A stretch of 64,000 nucleotides of DNA from assembly GCA_030066975.1 (NCBI GenBank), contig JASJAO010000007.1, positions 186,001 through 250,000 of the forward strand, read 5' to 3'. Positions 18,303 through 27,875 of the stretch are shown here, piece after piece. Within the stretch, counting starts at the first letter, position 1; every line of letters starts with the position of its first letter. The notes below the pieces were generated by a model that did no database searches, was not told the origin of the DNA, and saw nothing but the letters and a program-made list of their open reading frames with translations. The position numbers were made by a program, and so were the translations under genes. Origin of the DNA: Henriciella sp. Lineage in GTDB: Bacteria; Pseudomonadota; Alphaproteobacteria; Caulobacterales; Hyphomonadaceae.

Positions 18303-18850
18303 TAGTTTACGCCGATTGTAACTTGCAACCAGTTTCGGATGTGCCCGCGATAGGCGGCGCTTGTGAACAGGGTCCACCTGGAGCCAGACGCGGCTCTATA
18401 GATCAGACATTGCACACCGGAAATCAGCGTTTGAGCGCAGGTGTTCGACCGAAATACGCGCGGGTGGAAATCCAGACTTGAGCCGTGGGCCAGGACGTCG
18501 CGCGCCTTTGAGCCAGTCAGATCATACTGGACATATGCATCGTCCACACGCGCCACATGATGCAGGTGATCGCCGCAAGCCTTTGTGAGCGTTTGATGGA
18601 ACTCCACTTCCGCGCTCTGAACCAGCCATTCATTCGGCGCGAGCCAGGCAGCGAAACAAGGCTGCGACACGGCTTGGTTCGGCACCGTCGGCAGGTCGAT
18701 CCCTGTCTGCGCCGCGATCCGCGCAATCAAGGCGTCATCGGGTTGTCGTGTGCGCAGCAGGAACAGACCGACAGGGTCGACCTCGTCCACCTCCAGTGCC
18801 TCTCGGCGGATCGGCGCCCGATTCGGCATAAGGGCAAATAGATCAGTCAT
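18302..18850 (-). CDS. soxG: Sarcosine oxidase gamma subunit
   Basis: Gamma subunit (182 residues) of heterotetrameric sarcosine oxidase. It is identified by position as the last gene of soxBDAG and by similarity to the GcvT-like SoxG fold (FLLRTRQPDDALIARIA, ACGDHLHHVARVDDAYVQYDLTGSKARDVL, AQTLISGVQCLIYR). In the family it helps assemble the enzyme at the folate site. It overlaps soxA by 8 bases. The gene is cytoplasmic and complete. Confidence 0.9.
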   Translation of the reverse strand: MTDLFALMPNRAPIRREALEVDEVDPVGLFLLRTRQPDDALIARIAAQTGIDLPTVPNQAVSQPCFAAWLAPNEWLVQSAEVEFHQTLTKACGDHLHHVARVDDAYVQYDLTGSKARDVLAHGSSLDFHPRVFRSNTCAQTLISGVQCLIYRAASGSRWTLFTSAAYRGHIRNWLQVTIGVN

Positions 18851-21785
18851 TCAAGCGATCCCCACTTGGATCATAGAAACACGGGTCGACGATCCGCGCC
18901 CGATGAAGCGCCTTGTCCATGCGCACTTCGAACACTTGCCCCATGCGTGCCCGCCCGCCCTTTACCATGGCCAATGCAACGCCATGCTGCAGTGTCGGGC
19001 TGAACCCGGACGACGTCACATACCCTTCGCTGCCACCGTCCGCCCCGCCCATAAACAAGTGTGCCCCGACGGGCAGCATCGCGTTTGACCCGACCGTTTC
19101 CAACCCAACCAGCTGATAGCGATCGGTGCGCAGATTCTCGGGCTGGGTCAGCGAGCGGCGTCCGATAAAGTCGGATTGTTTCTTCATCACCCGCGCCCAG
19201 CCAATATCATCCGGAACGGTGGCGCCGTCCGTGTCGGCACCGACATGCAGATAGCCCTTCTCCGTGCGTAGCACCATCCAGGCATCGAGCCCGACAGAGC
19301 TCAGCCCAAACGGCTGACCTGCCGTCATAAAGGCGCGCCACATGTCCGGCATCCGGCGGGCGGGCACGTTCACTTCATAAGACAGCTCGCCGGTAAAACT
19401 CACACGGAAGATCCGCGCTGGTACCCCGGCCACGTTCGTTTCAATAAAGCGCATGTGTGGGAAGGCCTCCGCGCTGATGTCTGCCTCAACGCCCACCGCG
19501 TCCAGGATGTCGCGCGCGCGCGGGCCTGAAAGCGTCAGCACGCCCCATTGCTGCGTCATCGGGGCGATGACGATATCGAGCTCTGGCCACTCGGTCTGAT
19601 GCCATTCTTCTAGCCAGGCCGCGATTGTATCGGCCCCCGCCCCGGTTGTGCCGACCATGAAATGGTTCTCACCGAGACAGGCCGCGACGCCATCATCAAT
19701 GACGACGCCGAGCTCGTTCAGCATCAAGCCATAGCGCAGCCGTCCCGGCTTCAGATTGGACAGGCGATTGGCATAGATCCGGTCAAGAAACGTCCCGGCA
19801 TCCGGGCCCACGACCTCAATCTTGCCAAGCGGTGAGCCGTCGAACAGTCCCGCGGCCTGGCGCACGCACAGGGCCTCGCGTTGCTCCGCGTCCCAGCCGC
19901 TCTCGCCGGGTTCTGGATAATAGGCCGGGCGCGCCCAGCCGCCATATTCCTCAAACACCGCGCCGAGTTCTTCATGCACCTCATGCGCGGCCATGCGCTT
20001 GATCGGACGGAACAGCTCGCCGCGCGCTTGGCCGGCCAGCGTGCCGAGCGCGGTTGGCACAAACGGAAACCGATCCGCTGTTGCCCCGGTTTCAGCGACA
20101 CTCCGCCCTGTCAGTTCACCCAGAATGGCAAGCCCCGTTACGCCGCTCGTCTTGCCCTGATCCGGCGCCATGCCGAGCGTCGTGTAGCGCTTCAAATGCT
20201 CCACGCTGACAAAATTCTCCCGCGCCGACAGCGCTATATCCTCCACCGTGACATCATTCTGGAAATCGACAAAAGCTTTGCCCTTGCCCTCATCGACGCG
20301 CCAGAACGGCGTGAGCTGAGGCGCTCGGCTGTCAGCGACCGGTGCGACCAGATCGGCGGCGCGGTAGCCGCTTTCAGCCACAGCGGCGACACCAGCCTCG
20401 TGCGCTACCGTCAATGCTTCTCCAAGACCCAATTCCCCCGCAGCTCCGCCAACCGAGGTCTCTGCCTGCACCGATAGGTCGGGCACAAACATCGCCTTCG
20501 CTTCATCATAATCCGGCTTACCGCCTGACTGTCGGAAGAGCTGCAGGCGCGGATTGAACCCGCCGGAGACCGCCAACAGATCGCAATCGATCCATTCGTC
20601 AACTTGCGCGCCTGACACGAGAACGCTGGATAATGCCTTGCGCCCCCGCGTGGCGGTAATTTGCACCTCGGAATAAATCGGGACGGCTCGGGTGCTCATC
20701 GCGGCGAGGACGTCCGGCGACACACTGACCCGCGTGTCGACAATGGCTGCGACCTCCACACCTGCCGCGTGTAACGTGTCCGCGGTCAGATAGGCCTCAT
20801 CATTATTGGCGAAAATCACTGCGCTCTGACCTGCCGCAACGCCGTACTGGTTAAGGTAGCGGCGCACCGCACTCGCCATCATGACGCCGGGTCGGTCATT
20901 TCCGGGAAAAACGATCGGTCGCTCTTCCACACCCGTTGCCAAGATGACCTGACCAGCCCGCACCTGCCAGAAGCGCTGGCGCGGCTTGTCACTGTCCGCT
21001 TGCTCCACATGATCGCTTACGCGCTCAACCAGCCCGATTAGGTTGTGGTCGAAATAGCCAATCGCCGTTGTGCGGGTCAGAACCTGCGCCTCCTCGGCAG
21101 CGTCTAGCTCCTCTAGCACCTTGTCGGTCCAAGCAAGCCCGTCCGTTCCATCAATCGCGGCCGCATCCCAGTTCAGCCGACCGCCCAGAGCCGCGTCCTG
21201 CTCAACCAGCATGACCCGGGCACCACCTGAGGCGGCTGCGCGCGCCGCCGCAAGTCCGGCCGGACCACCCCCGACCACGAGAACATCGCAATGCGCAAAC
21301 CGCATATCGTAGCGGTCAGGATCCGCGTCCTTCGGCGCTTTGCCAAGCCCCGCAGCCCGCCGAATCGCCCACTCATAAAGATGCCAATCCGGCCACATGA
21401 AGGTCTTGTAGTAGAACCCCGCCGGAAAGAACCGATCCGCGAGCCCATTCACCGCGCCAAGATCAAACCGCGCACTCGGCCAGCAATTGACCGCGCGTGC
21501 GGAAAGCCCCTCATAAAGCTCAATTTCGGTCGCTTTCAGATTAGGCTCCGTTCGTGCACCCGTCTCCAGTTGCACCAGTGCATTCGGCTCGTCAGATCCA
21601 GCCGCGAACAGCCCGCGCGGGCGGTGTAGCTTGAACGAGCGTCCGACGACACTCACCCCATTGGCCAGTAAAGCCGAAGCCAGCGTATCGCCCACAAAGC
21701 CGGTATAAGCCCGTCCTTCAAACGTGAAGCTCAGCGGCTGGCTGCGATCCACTTGCCCCCCTTGATCCAATCGGCGCCCGCTCAT
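18843..21785 (-). CDS. soxA: Sarcosine oxidase alpha subunit
   Basis: Large subunit (980 residues). An N-terminal 2Fe-2S-like Fer2_4 region (GRSFKLHRPRGLFAAGSDEPNAL, about 45-75) leads to an NAD/FAD-binding Rossmann domain (VVGGGPAGLAAARAAAS near 170). C-terminal aminomethyltransferase (GcvT) domains, about 600-970, bind tetrahydrofolate. With SoxB, SoxD and SoxG it oxidises sarcosine to glycine, passing the methyl group to folate and making H2O2. It overlaps soxD by 4 bases. Length and domain order match the family. Confidence 0.95.
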   Translation of the reverse strand: MSGRRLDQGGQVDRSQPLSFTFEGRAYTGFVGDTLASALLANGVSVVGRSFKLHRPRGLFAAGSDEPNALVQLETGARTEPNLKATEIELYEGLSARAVNCWPSARFDLGAVNGLADRFFPAGFYYKTFMWPDWHLYEWAIRRAAGLGKAPKDADPDRYDMRFAHCDVLVVGGGPAGLAAARAAASGGARVMLVEQDAALGGRLNWDAAAIDGTDGLAWTDKVLEELDAAEEAQVLTRTTAIGYFDHNLIGLVERVSDHVEQADSDKPRQRFWQVRAGQVILATGVEERPIVFPGNDRPGVMMASAVRRYLNQYGVAAGQSAVIFANNDEAYLTADTLHAAGVEVAAIVDTRVSVSPDVLAAMSTRAVPIYSEVQITATRGRKALSSVLVSGAQVDEWIDCDLLAVSGGFNPRLQLFRQSGGKPDYDEAKAMFVPDLSVQAETSVGGAAGELGLGEALTVAHEAGVAAVAESGYRAADLVAPVADSRAPQLTPFWRVDEGKGKAFVDFQNDVTVEDIALSARENFVSVEHLKRYTTLGMAPDQGKTSGVTGLAILGELTGRSVAETGATADRFPFVPTALGTLAGQARGELFRPIKRMAAHEVHEELGAVFEEYGGWARPAYYPEPGESGWDAEQREALCVRQAAGLFDGSPLGKIEVVGPDAGTFLDRIYANRLSNLKPGRLRYGLMLNELGVVIDDGVAACLGENHFMVGTTGAGADTIAAWLEEWHQTEWPELDIVIAPMTQQWGVLTLSGPRARDILDAVGVEADISAEAFPHMRFIETNVAGVPARIFRVSFTGELSYEVNVPARRMPDMWRAFMTAGQPFGLSSVGLDAWMVLRTEKGYLHVGADTDGATVPDDIGWARVMKKQSDFIGRRSLTQPENLRTDRYQLVGLETVGSNAMLPVGAHLFMGGADGGSEGYVTSSGFSPTLQHGVALAMVKGGRARMGQVFEVRMDKALHRARIVDPCFYDPSGDRLND

Positions 21786-22063
21786 TCCGGCACCTCAGGC
21801 TTCGGCTCATCCATCTTGTAGACCGCAATCACCTCATGCGTGCGCGTGTCCCGCACCAGATGAAACCATTGCCGACAGCCGCCCTCATGCACCCAACGTT
21901 CATGGTGGGCGCCGACAGGGTTTTGGCGCTGGAACAGGTAGGCGCCCCAGTCTTCATCGCTCACAGTCTCGGGCGGTCCGGGGCGGACAATATGCGCCTC
22001 GCCGCCGCAACGAAACTCCAACTCGTCGCGCGGGCCGCAATAGGGACAGGTTATCCGTAACAT
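21782..22063 (-). CDS. soxD: Sarcosine oxidase delta subunit
   Basis: A 93-residue delta subunit. ATG 22063 yields the family start MLRITCPYCGPRDELEF, with a CPYC zinc-binding pair and later Cys and His ligands (HEGGCRQWF). In the complex it carries zinc and stabilises the alpha subunit. It starts 11 bases after soxB's stop and overlaps soxA by 4 bases. Confidence 0.93.
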   Translation of the reverse strand: MLRITCPYCGPRDELEFRCGGEAHIVRPGPPETVSDEDWGAYLFQRQNPVGAHHERWVHEGGCRQWFHLVRDTRTHEVIAVYKMDEPKPEVPE

Positions 22064-22073
22064 CAGCGCGCCC

Positions 22074-23324
22074 TCAATGCGGAATGCCAGAGGCCGCAGC
22101 CTCATCAATTAGGGCGCCTGTTGAAAAGCGCTCCAGCGAAAATGGCGCGGCGACCGCATGCGGACGCCCGGTCGCCATGTGATGCGCGAGCGTCGTTCCT
22201 CCCACAGGGATCGCCTTGAAGCCGCCTGTGCCCCAACCACAATTGAGATACAGCCCTTCAACCGGCGAGGTCCCCAGGATCGGACTGGAATCATGCACCA
22301 CATCGACAGCCCCTGCCCATTGGCGCAGCAGGCGCACCCGGCCAAAGCCCGGATACTGGTCTGCGACCGCTGCCAGCACGCGCCGCGCCGCTGGCAGGTT
22401 TCCCCGCTGGGCGTAAGAGGGATAGAGATCGAATCCGCCACCTATCACCAGCCCGCCTTTATCAGACTGGCTAAGATACGTGCCTGTCGACAGTGACAGA
22501 ACGACAACATCCAGACAGGGTTTAAGCGGCTCGGTTACAAAGGCCTGAAGCGCATAAGTCGTGATCGGCAAGCGAAAACCCGCCATTTCAGCGAGCGCCG
22601 TGGAGCGTCCCGAAACGGCAAGCCCGATCTTGCTTGTCGCGATCGCACCGCGTGTCGTCTGAACGCCCGTCACCGCGCCATCCGGGCCGCGATCGATACC
22701 GGTCACCTCGCAGTTCTGGATGATATCTACACCGAGCCGGTCTGCGGCGCGGGCATAACCCCAGGCAATCGCATCATGGCGCCCAGTTCCAGCGCGCTTC
22801 TGCATGAACCCGCCCCAGACCGGGTAGCGCGCGGTTGGCGAGACATCGAGCGCCGGAATGCGCCGTTTGATCTCCGCCACGCTGAGCATGCGGGTCTCAA
22901 CCCCGTTCGCGTTCATCGCGCCAACCCAGCGATGCGCACCCTCCAGATCATGGCGACTATGCGCGAGCGTGATCATCCCGCGCTGGCTGATCATCACGTT
23001 GTAATTGAGCTCCTGCGCCAGGTTCTCATAAAGCTTCAGAGAGAAGTCATACAGCGCGGCGCTTTCGGGATAGTAATAGTTCGATCGGATGACGGTGGTG
23101 TTCCGTCCGGTATTCCCGCCGCCGATCCAGCCCTTCTCGAGCACCGCGATATTGGTCAGCCCGTGATTTTTGGCGAGATAGTAGGCGGTCGCCAGCCCAT
23201 GTCCGCCGCCACCGACAATGAGGGCATCATACCTGGCCTTAGGCTCGGGTGAGCGCCAGGCCGGGCCCCAGCCCCGGTGTCCGCGTAATGCCTCACGGAT
23301 TAATCTGAACCCTGAATAGCCCAC
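22074..23324 (-). CDS. soxB: Sarcosine oxidase beta subunit
   Basis: FAD-containing beta subunit, the catalytic site of sarcosine oxidation. A GTG start at 23324 gives 416 residues beginning VGYSGFRLIREALRGHRGW, which aligns with known SoxB N-termini. Met 23369 would add 15 residues encoded by a motif 1 operator. The FAD motif VGGGGHGLATAYYLA is near residue 40, and GNTGRNTTVIRSNYYYPE is typical of the flavin-attachment region. It is first in the soxBDAG operon and divergent from the dipeptidase operon. N-methyl amino acids released from peptides would be natural substrates (inference). Confidence 0.93.
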   Translation of the reverse strand: MGYSGFRLIREALRGHRGWGPAWRSPEPKARYDALIVGGGGHGLATAYYLAKNHGLTNIAVLEKGWIGGGNTGRNTTVIRSNYYYPESAALYDFSLKLYENLAQELNYNVMISQRGMITLAHSRHDLEGAHRWVGAMNANGVETRMLSVAEIKRRIPALDVSPTARYPVWGGFMQKRAGTGRHDAIAWGYARAADRLGVDIIQNCEVTGIDRGPDGAVTGVQTTRGAIATSKIGLAVSGRSTALAEMAGFRLPITTYALQAFVTEPLKPCLDVVVLSLSTGTYLSQSDKGGLVIGGGFDLYPSYAQRGNLPAARRVLAAVADQYPGFGRVRLLRQWAGAVDVVHDSSPILGTSPVEGLYLNCGWGTGGFKAIPVGGTTLAHHMATGRPHAVAAPFSLERFSTGALIDEAAASGIPH

Positions 23325-23342
23325 GCCGAGAACCCATATGAT

Positions 23343-23356
23343 TTTCCAATCGGAAA
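23343..23356. promoter_or_regulatory. Motif 1 operator upstream of soxB
   Basis: TTTCCAATCGGAAA, 18 bases upstream of the soxB GTG start. The close spacing suggests repression by blocking polymerase. It supports the shorter SoxB start. Confidence 0.65.
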
Positions 23357-23423
23357 TTCTGTAACTCACCCCGTGGTCACCCGTCTACTGGAAAATTGAG
23401 CGGATTGATCGACATCACACATA

Positions 23424-23437
23424 TTTCCAATTGGAAA
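23424..23437. promoter_or_regulatory. Motif 1 operator upstream of the dipeptidase operon
   Basis: TTTCCAATTGGAAA is a perfect palindrome, 75 bases before the predicted dipeptidase start and 67 bases from the soxB-proximal site. The two sites lie in one divergent promoter region. Confidence 0.7.
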
Positions 23438-23512
23438 AATTCAGACTATTCAGACCCGTCGCCCTGATGCTAGTAGAGTGCCACCGCTGAGCAGCCTTTG
23501 GAGACCACTGGA

Positions 23513-24538
23513 TTGATCCACGCCAAAACCTCCCGACATGCTTCGGCCGCCCAGACGCTCATCGACCAATCCATTGTCTGGGACAACCATGTCTGCATCA
23601 CCACGCGGCGCAGCGGTTCTGTCTGGGTCGAGCAGATTGCCCGCGCACATGCAGCCGGCTTTTCCTTCCTGTCGCTGAACATTGGTGATTCTGAGATTGA
23701 ACTGGATACCGTGATCCGACTGGCGGCCGATTTCCGCGCCTTTGTGAGGGCCAACTCGGACAAATACCTGATGGCGACAACAGCCGCGGACATCCACGCG
23801 GCGAAGGCGACCGGCCGAACCGCAATCGCGTTCGATCTGGAAGGTGTTTACGCACTTGATGGCCAGATCAGTCTCGTCCCATTCCTCTATGAAATCGGCG
23901 TCCGCTGGATGCTCATGGCCTATAATAAAGCAAATTGGGCAGCGGGCGGCTGTCATGATGAAACTGATCGCGGCCTCACCTTGGAAGGACGCAAGCTCGT
24001 AAAGGAAATGGACCGGGTCGGTCTTATCAAATGCTGCTCGCATACAGGCTATCGTACCGCCCGCGATGTGCTGGAAATGACCGAACGCCCGGTCGTGTTC
24101 TCGCATTCGAACGCCCGGGCCTTGAAGGATCACCCTCGAAACATTCCGGATGACCTGATCAAAGCCTGCGCAGCAACTGGCGGTGTAATCGGCCTGAACG
24201 GCCTCAACATTTTCCTCGGTGAAGGCCCCAATCTGATTGAGCTCCTGGCCGATCATATCGACCATATGGCCGAACTGGTTGGCACTGACCATATCGGTCT
24301 CGGTCTCGACTATGTCTACGATATGGATGATCTGAACCAACAGCTTGCCACCGCCGAAACGGTGTGGCCTGCGGGCTTCGGTTATGGCCCGGGCATCAAA
24401 TTTGTTCCGCCAGAACAGCTGTCTGATCTTGTCGAAACACTATTGCAGCGGGGCTATGGTGAGCGCGATCTAGCCAATATTCTTGGCGGCAACTTCCTCC
24501 GTCTTGCTGAGACTACCTGGGGGGCACGCCATGCCTGA
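23513..24538 (+). CDS. Membrane-dipeptidase family (M19) metallopeptidase with variant metal site
   Basis: Renal-dipeptidase-family amidohydrolase of 342 residues without a signal peptide. In the family these enzymes cleave dipeptides, including ones with D-residues at the C-terminal position. A TTG start at 23513 follows GGAGA with 8-base spacing; TTG 23498 is an alternative. The bridging Glu (FDLEGV), the two metal His regions (CSHTGYR, FSHSNAR) and the late Asp (IGLGLDYVYD) are present. The first motif, normally His-x-Asp, reads DNHVC here (His 26, Cys 28), so one metal ligand is a Cys. It is co-translated with the PLP dehydratase that follows. Confidence 0.85.
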   Translation: MIHAKTSRHASAAQTLIDQSIVWDNHVCITTRRSGSVWVEQIARAHAAGFSFLSLNIGDSEIELDTVIRLAADFRAFVRANSDKYLMATTAADIHAAKATGRTAIAFDLEGVYALDGQISLVPFLYEIGVRWMLMAYNKANWAAGGCHDETDRGLTLEGRKLVKEMDRVGLIKCCSHTGYRTARDVLEMTERPVVFSHSNARALKDHPRNIPDDLIKACAATGGVIGLNGLNIFLGEGPNLIELLADHIDHMAELVGTDHIGLGLDYVYDMDDLNQQLATAETVWPAGFGYGPGIKFVPPEQLSDLVETLLQRGYGERDLANILGGNFLRLAETTWGARHA

Positions 24539-25529
24539 AGCTTTGCCAAGGTTCGAAGATGTCCTTGCCGCCCGCGAACGCACACAAGAGCTGGTGCGGA
24601 CAACGCCGATCATGCGCAATGATGCCCTCAACGCAACAGTTGGCGCAGACGTCTACATCAAAGTCGAAACCTTTCAGCGCACCGGCGCGTTCAAGTTCCG
24701 CGGCGCGACCTCGAAGATGACAAAGCTCAACGCCGAAGAGCGCGCGCGCGGCGTCATCGCCTACTCAACAGGTAATCACGGCATGGCTGTCGCCGAAGCC
24801 GCCCGTCTCCTCAACGTCCCGGCGACCGTGGTCATGCCGATCGACACCCCTGCGATCAAAGTCGAGGCGGTGAAAGCTTCAGGCGCGAGTGTGGTGTCGT
24901 GCGACCGATTCAAGGAGAATGGCGAAGAGATCGCCAAACAGCTGGCGATCAAGGAAGGCCGTACCTTCTTCCATCCCTTCAATGATGCAGACGTGATTGC
25001 CGGTCAGGGCACACTCGCGCTCGAAATGGTCGAGCAAGTGCGCGCTTTGGGTGCCGACTTGGACGCTCTTTTAATTTGCAGTGCCGGCGGCGGATTTGCT
25101 GCGGGCTGCGCGCTCGCTCTCGAGGCCGTGGCACCAAATACCGGACTTTACACGGTCGAGGCTGAACATTGGGACGCCTTGCACCGATCTCACAGAGCCG
25201 GACTGAAACAGGACAATCTGCAAGCCAAGCCCAGCCTGTGTGACGCGATCCAGGCGCGTGCGCCGGGAGATCTTGGCTACGCCGTGTTAAAAGATCGCTG
25301 GGCTGGAACGCTGACAGTAAGTGATGATCAGGCCGTCGAGGCCGTCCGTTTCGCCTTTCGCCATTTGAAACTGGTGCTGGAGCCCGGCGCCGCGGTTGGT
25401 CTTGCAGCCCTGCTGTCGGATCTGGCACCCCGGGGCGCGAAGCGGATCGGTGTTGTACCCTGCGGCGCCAACGTCGATCCGGAGAAGTTTGCCTCTTATC
25501 TCACAACCAAAACACTGGAGCCTGCATGA
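24531..25529 (+). CDS. PLP-dependent serine/threonine dehydratase (no ACT domain)
   Basis: Fold-type II PLP enzyme of 332 residues, catabolic threonine/serine dehydratase type. The lysine is in GAFKFRG (about 55) and the phosphate-binding glycine loop is SAGGGFAAG (about 180). It lacks the C-terminal ACT domain of biosynthetic enzymes, so it is probably not feedback-controlled by isoleucine. ATG 24531 overlaps the dipeptidase stop, and the end overlaps the next peptidase gene. Products would be pyruvate or 2-oxobutyrate plus ammonia. Serine racemase or 3-hydroxyaspartate dehydratase activity is possible in this family. Confidence 0.87.
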   Translation: MPEALPRFEDVLAARERTQELVRTTPIMRNDALNATVGADVYIKVETFQRTGAFKFRGATSKMTKLNAEERARGVIAYSTGNHGMAVAEAARLLNVPATVVMPIDTPAIKVEAVKASGASVVSCDRFKENGEEIAKQLAIKEGRTFFHPFNDADVIAGQGTLALEMVEQVRALGADLDALLICSAGGGFAAGCALALEAVAPNTGLYTVEAEHWDALHRSHRAGLKQDNLQAKPSLCDAIQARAPGDLGYAVLKDRWAGTLTVSDDQAVEAVRFAFRHLKLVLEPGAAVGLAALLSDLAPRGAKRIGVVPCGANVDPEKFASYLTTKTLEPA

Positions 25530-27856
25530 TGCCCGCCAAATGGTTCACCGCTGTGTTCACTGCGAGCCTCTGTCTGACGCTTGCAGCTTGTGGTCGCCCG
25601 GAACCAATAGAAGAGACTTTAACTGAGCAGGTTGAGCAGCGTGTCCCGCTTTCTGGCGTGCCGATTTCCGCGACGATCGAAGCCCTGGAAAAACACGCCG
25701 CGTTTGAAAGCAACGCCATCATTGGTGGACGCGTTAACCCGATCTGGATCGACGGTGGCCCGGGCTTCTTGTTTTCCAATAACGGTCCAGGTGATCTCTC
25801 GATTTTCAGAGCAGACCCCGAAACCGGCAGCATCTCTCAGCTGACAGATGACAGCGACGTGCGTGACGTGCTTGGCGCGCTTGGGGCAACCAGTGACGCA
25901 ATCACGCTGATCGGCCTCGACCTGGACGCCGCGCGCCTCCTCTTCTCAGCGGACGGACTGCTTTACAGCCTGTCCCCTGAGGATGGCTCGGCCCGCGCCG
26001 AACCCGATCTGCAGACCAGACGGACATTGACCACGGCGCAAATGATTTCAGATCAGTTTCCAACCACGTTCGGGCCAATGTTTGAGGCCAAGTCGCCAGA
26101 CGGAACGCGCTTCGTAACCGTGATCGACCACAATCTATTTGTCCGTGCGAGTGCTGATGGCGCGCTGAGGCAGCTGACATTTGACGGGACGCCACTCAAG
26201 ACATGGCTCAATGCGCAGGAATCAGCGCCTGGCTTCAACGTGCATTGGAGCCCTGATGGCAACACCATTGCGGCCACCAAGCTCGATCTGACAGACGTGC
26301 CGCATGAGCCGGTTCAAAACTGGCTCGATACACCGCCGACCATTCAGCCCATCCCATATCCGAGATCGGGCGAACCAATGCACGGCTTTGAGCAATTCAT
26401 TATCGACGTGGAGACCGGGCGCCGCACGCCAATCGTGCTGGGTGACACGACGGACCACTATGTCGACCTACTTGGCTGGCGCAGTGATGGCGGGGCGGTC
26501 TTTCTGCGCGTGAATGACCGAACGCAGCAGCATTTGCGCTTCCTCGCCGCCGATCCGCAGACCGGCCAGACCACGCTGCTGCACGAAGAGCGCCGCGAGA
26601 CTTATATTGATATACCCTACACCTTGTCGCCTCAGCTTTTCTTTCCGCTGAGCACCACAAATGGCTTCCTTTACCTTACCGAGCGAACTGGCTGGCGCCA
26701 GATCGACCTTCACGATGAGAGTGGCCGATATGTTCAAAGTCTGACCCAGGGCGACTGGGAGGTCCGCGACATTGTTGGCGTCGATGAGTTGGCAGGCTTT
26801 GTCTACTTCCGGGCCAGCCAGGATGCGGATGAGCCCTATCACATGCAGCTCTACCGCGTTCCGCTCAGCGGCGGTGAGGCACAATTGCTGACCGCTGGCG
26901 TTGATTTTCACGAGATCACTCTGTCTCCCGATAAGTCCGTATTTCTGGCCCATCGCTCTGCCACGGGCAGACCTATGCAGGTTGAACTGCGCCGCGCCGA
27001 TGGCAGTTTGATCGCCACGTTGTCGACGGCCGATCACAGCGATCTTTACGAGGCCGGTTTTGGCGGCGTGGAACGCTTCACCGCCCCGGCGCTGGGTGGT
27101 TTTGGCGACCAGCACGGGGTCATCTACAAGCCTTATGATTTTGATCCCGATAGAACCTATCCTGTTGTGGAGTTCATATATGGCGGCATGCAGTATGCCT
27201 TCGTACCCCATGATGATTACGACACTAGCCGACGCAGCCGCCATCCGGTGCTGCGGGCGCTGACAGGTGCCGGGTATGTGGTGATCATTGTCGATGCCCC
27301 GGGAACGCCGGGCCGCGGCCGCGCCTTTCAGGACGCGACCTATGGTATCTGGCCGCAAACAGTTGTCGACAATCACGTGCAAGCGATCAAACATGCCGCC
27401 AGCACCCGCCCCTGGATGGACCTTAATCGGGTCGGTATATTCGGGCATAGTTGGGGCGGCTATCTTGCCCAACGCGCCATGATTGATGCGCCGGACTTTT
27501 ATCGGGCCGCTGCGTCCCACGCTGCGCCATCCGATTTCTATGATCACCCGATCTATATAGAGCCCTTTATGGGGGGACCGGATGACAATCCGGAGGGGTA
27601 TGAGGCCGCATCCAACCTGCTGCGGATCGATGAGGTTCAGGGCCCGATCCTGTCAGTGCCCGCCCCGTTCGATGTAAACGCGGGGTTCACCCCCGGCATG
27701 AAACTGGTCGACGCCATGATTGATGCGCGCAAAGAGGTCGAGCTGTTTTCCGTGCCCGGCAGCCATCACCGCCTGTCCTGCTGCAGCCGCAATGACGAGC
27801 TCTATAAAAGCGCTGTTATTGCCCGTTTCCTTGAGCGGCATTTAAACGCGGACTAA
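25526..27856 (+). CDS. Lipoprotein S9 peptidase (dipeptidyl-peptidase IV-like)
   Basis: Secreted prolyl-oligopeptidase-family serine peptidase of 776 residues. A lipoprotein signal ends in lipobox LAAC (Cys about 22). A beta-propeller-like region (about 60-510, with repeated WSPDG-type blades) precedes the catalytic alpha/beta-hydrolase domain. The nucleophile is in GHSWGGY near residue 640; the His is in PGSHHRLSC near the C-terminus. These enzymes usually remove dipeptides from short peptides. It overlaps the dehydratase gene by 4 bases (ATGA), so it belongs to the motif 1-linked dipeptidase operon and would feed it. Confidence 0.9.
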   Translation: MMPAKWFTAVFTASLCLTLAACGRPEPIEETLTEQVEQRVPLSGVPISATIEALEKHAAFESNAIIGGRVNPIWIDGGPGFLFSNNGPGDLSIFRADPETGSISQLTDDSDVRDVLGALGATSDAITLIGLDLDAARLLFSADGLLYSLSPEDGSARAEPDLQTRRTLTTAQMISDQFPTTFGPMFEAKSPDGTRFVTVIDHNLFVRASADGALRQLTFDGTPLKTWLNAQESAPGFNVHWSPDGNTIAATKLDLTDVPHEPVQNWLDTPPTIQPIPYPRSGEPMHGFEQFIIDVETGRRTPIVLGDTTDHYVDLLGWRSDGGAVFLRVNDRTQQHLRFLAADPQTGQTTLLHEERRETYIDIPYTLSPQLFFPLSTTNGFLYLTERTGWRQIDLHDESGRYVQSLTQGDWEVRDIVGVDELAGFVYFRASQDADEPYHMQLYRVPLSGGEAQLLTAGVDFHEITLSPDKSVFLAHRSATGRPMQVELRRADGSLIATLSTADHSDLYEAGFGGVERFTAPALGGFGDQHGVIYKPYDFDPDRTYPVVEFIYGGMQYAFVPHDDYDTSRRSRHPVLRALTGAGYVVIIVDAPGTPGRGRAFQDATYGIWPQTVVDNHVQAIKHAASTRPWMDLNRVGIFGHSWGGYLAQRAMIDAPDFYRAAASHAAPSDFYDHPIYIEPFMGGPDDNPEGYEAASNLLRIDEVQGPILSVPAPFDVNAGFTPGMKLVDAMIDARKEVELFSVPGSHHRLSCCSRNDELYKSAVIARFLERHLNAD

Positions 27857-27875
27857 ACAGAATAGGTCGAGCGAT

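Noticed and set aside
23450-24340. Long minus-strand open frame opposite the dipeptidase gene
   Set aside because: It is a shadow of a strongly supported M19 gene, contains no recognisable motif and has no RBS or partner.
24646-24655. CAGACGTCTA resembling motif 2
   Set aside because: It is inside the dehydratase coding region, encodes a conserved stretch (GADVYIKVE) and lacks full symmetry.
26468-27547. 359-codon open frame antisense to an S9 peptidase
   Set aside because: It lies entirely inside a conserved peptidase domain, its translation resembles no family, and GC-rich codon bias produces such frames commonly.
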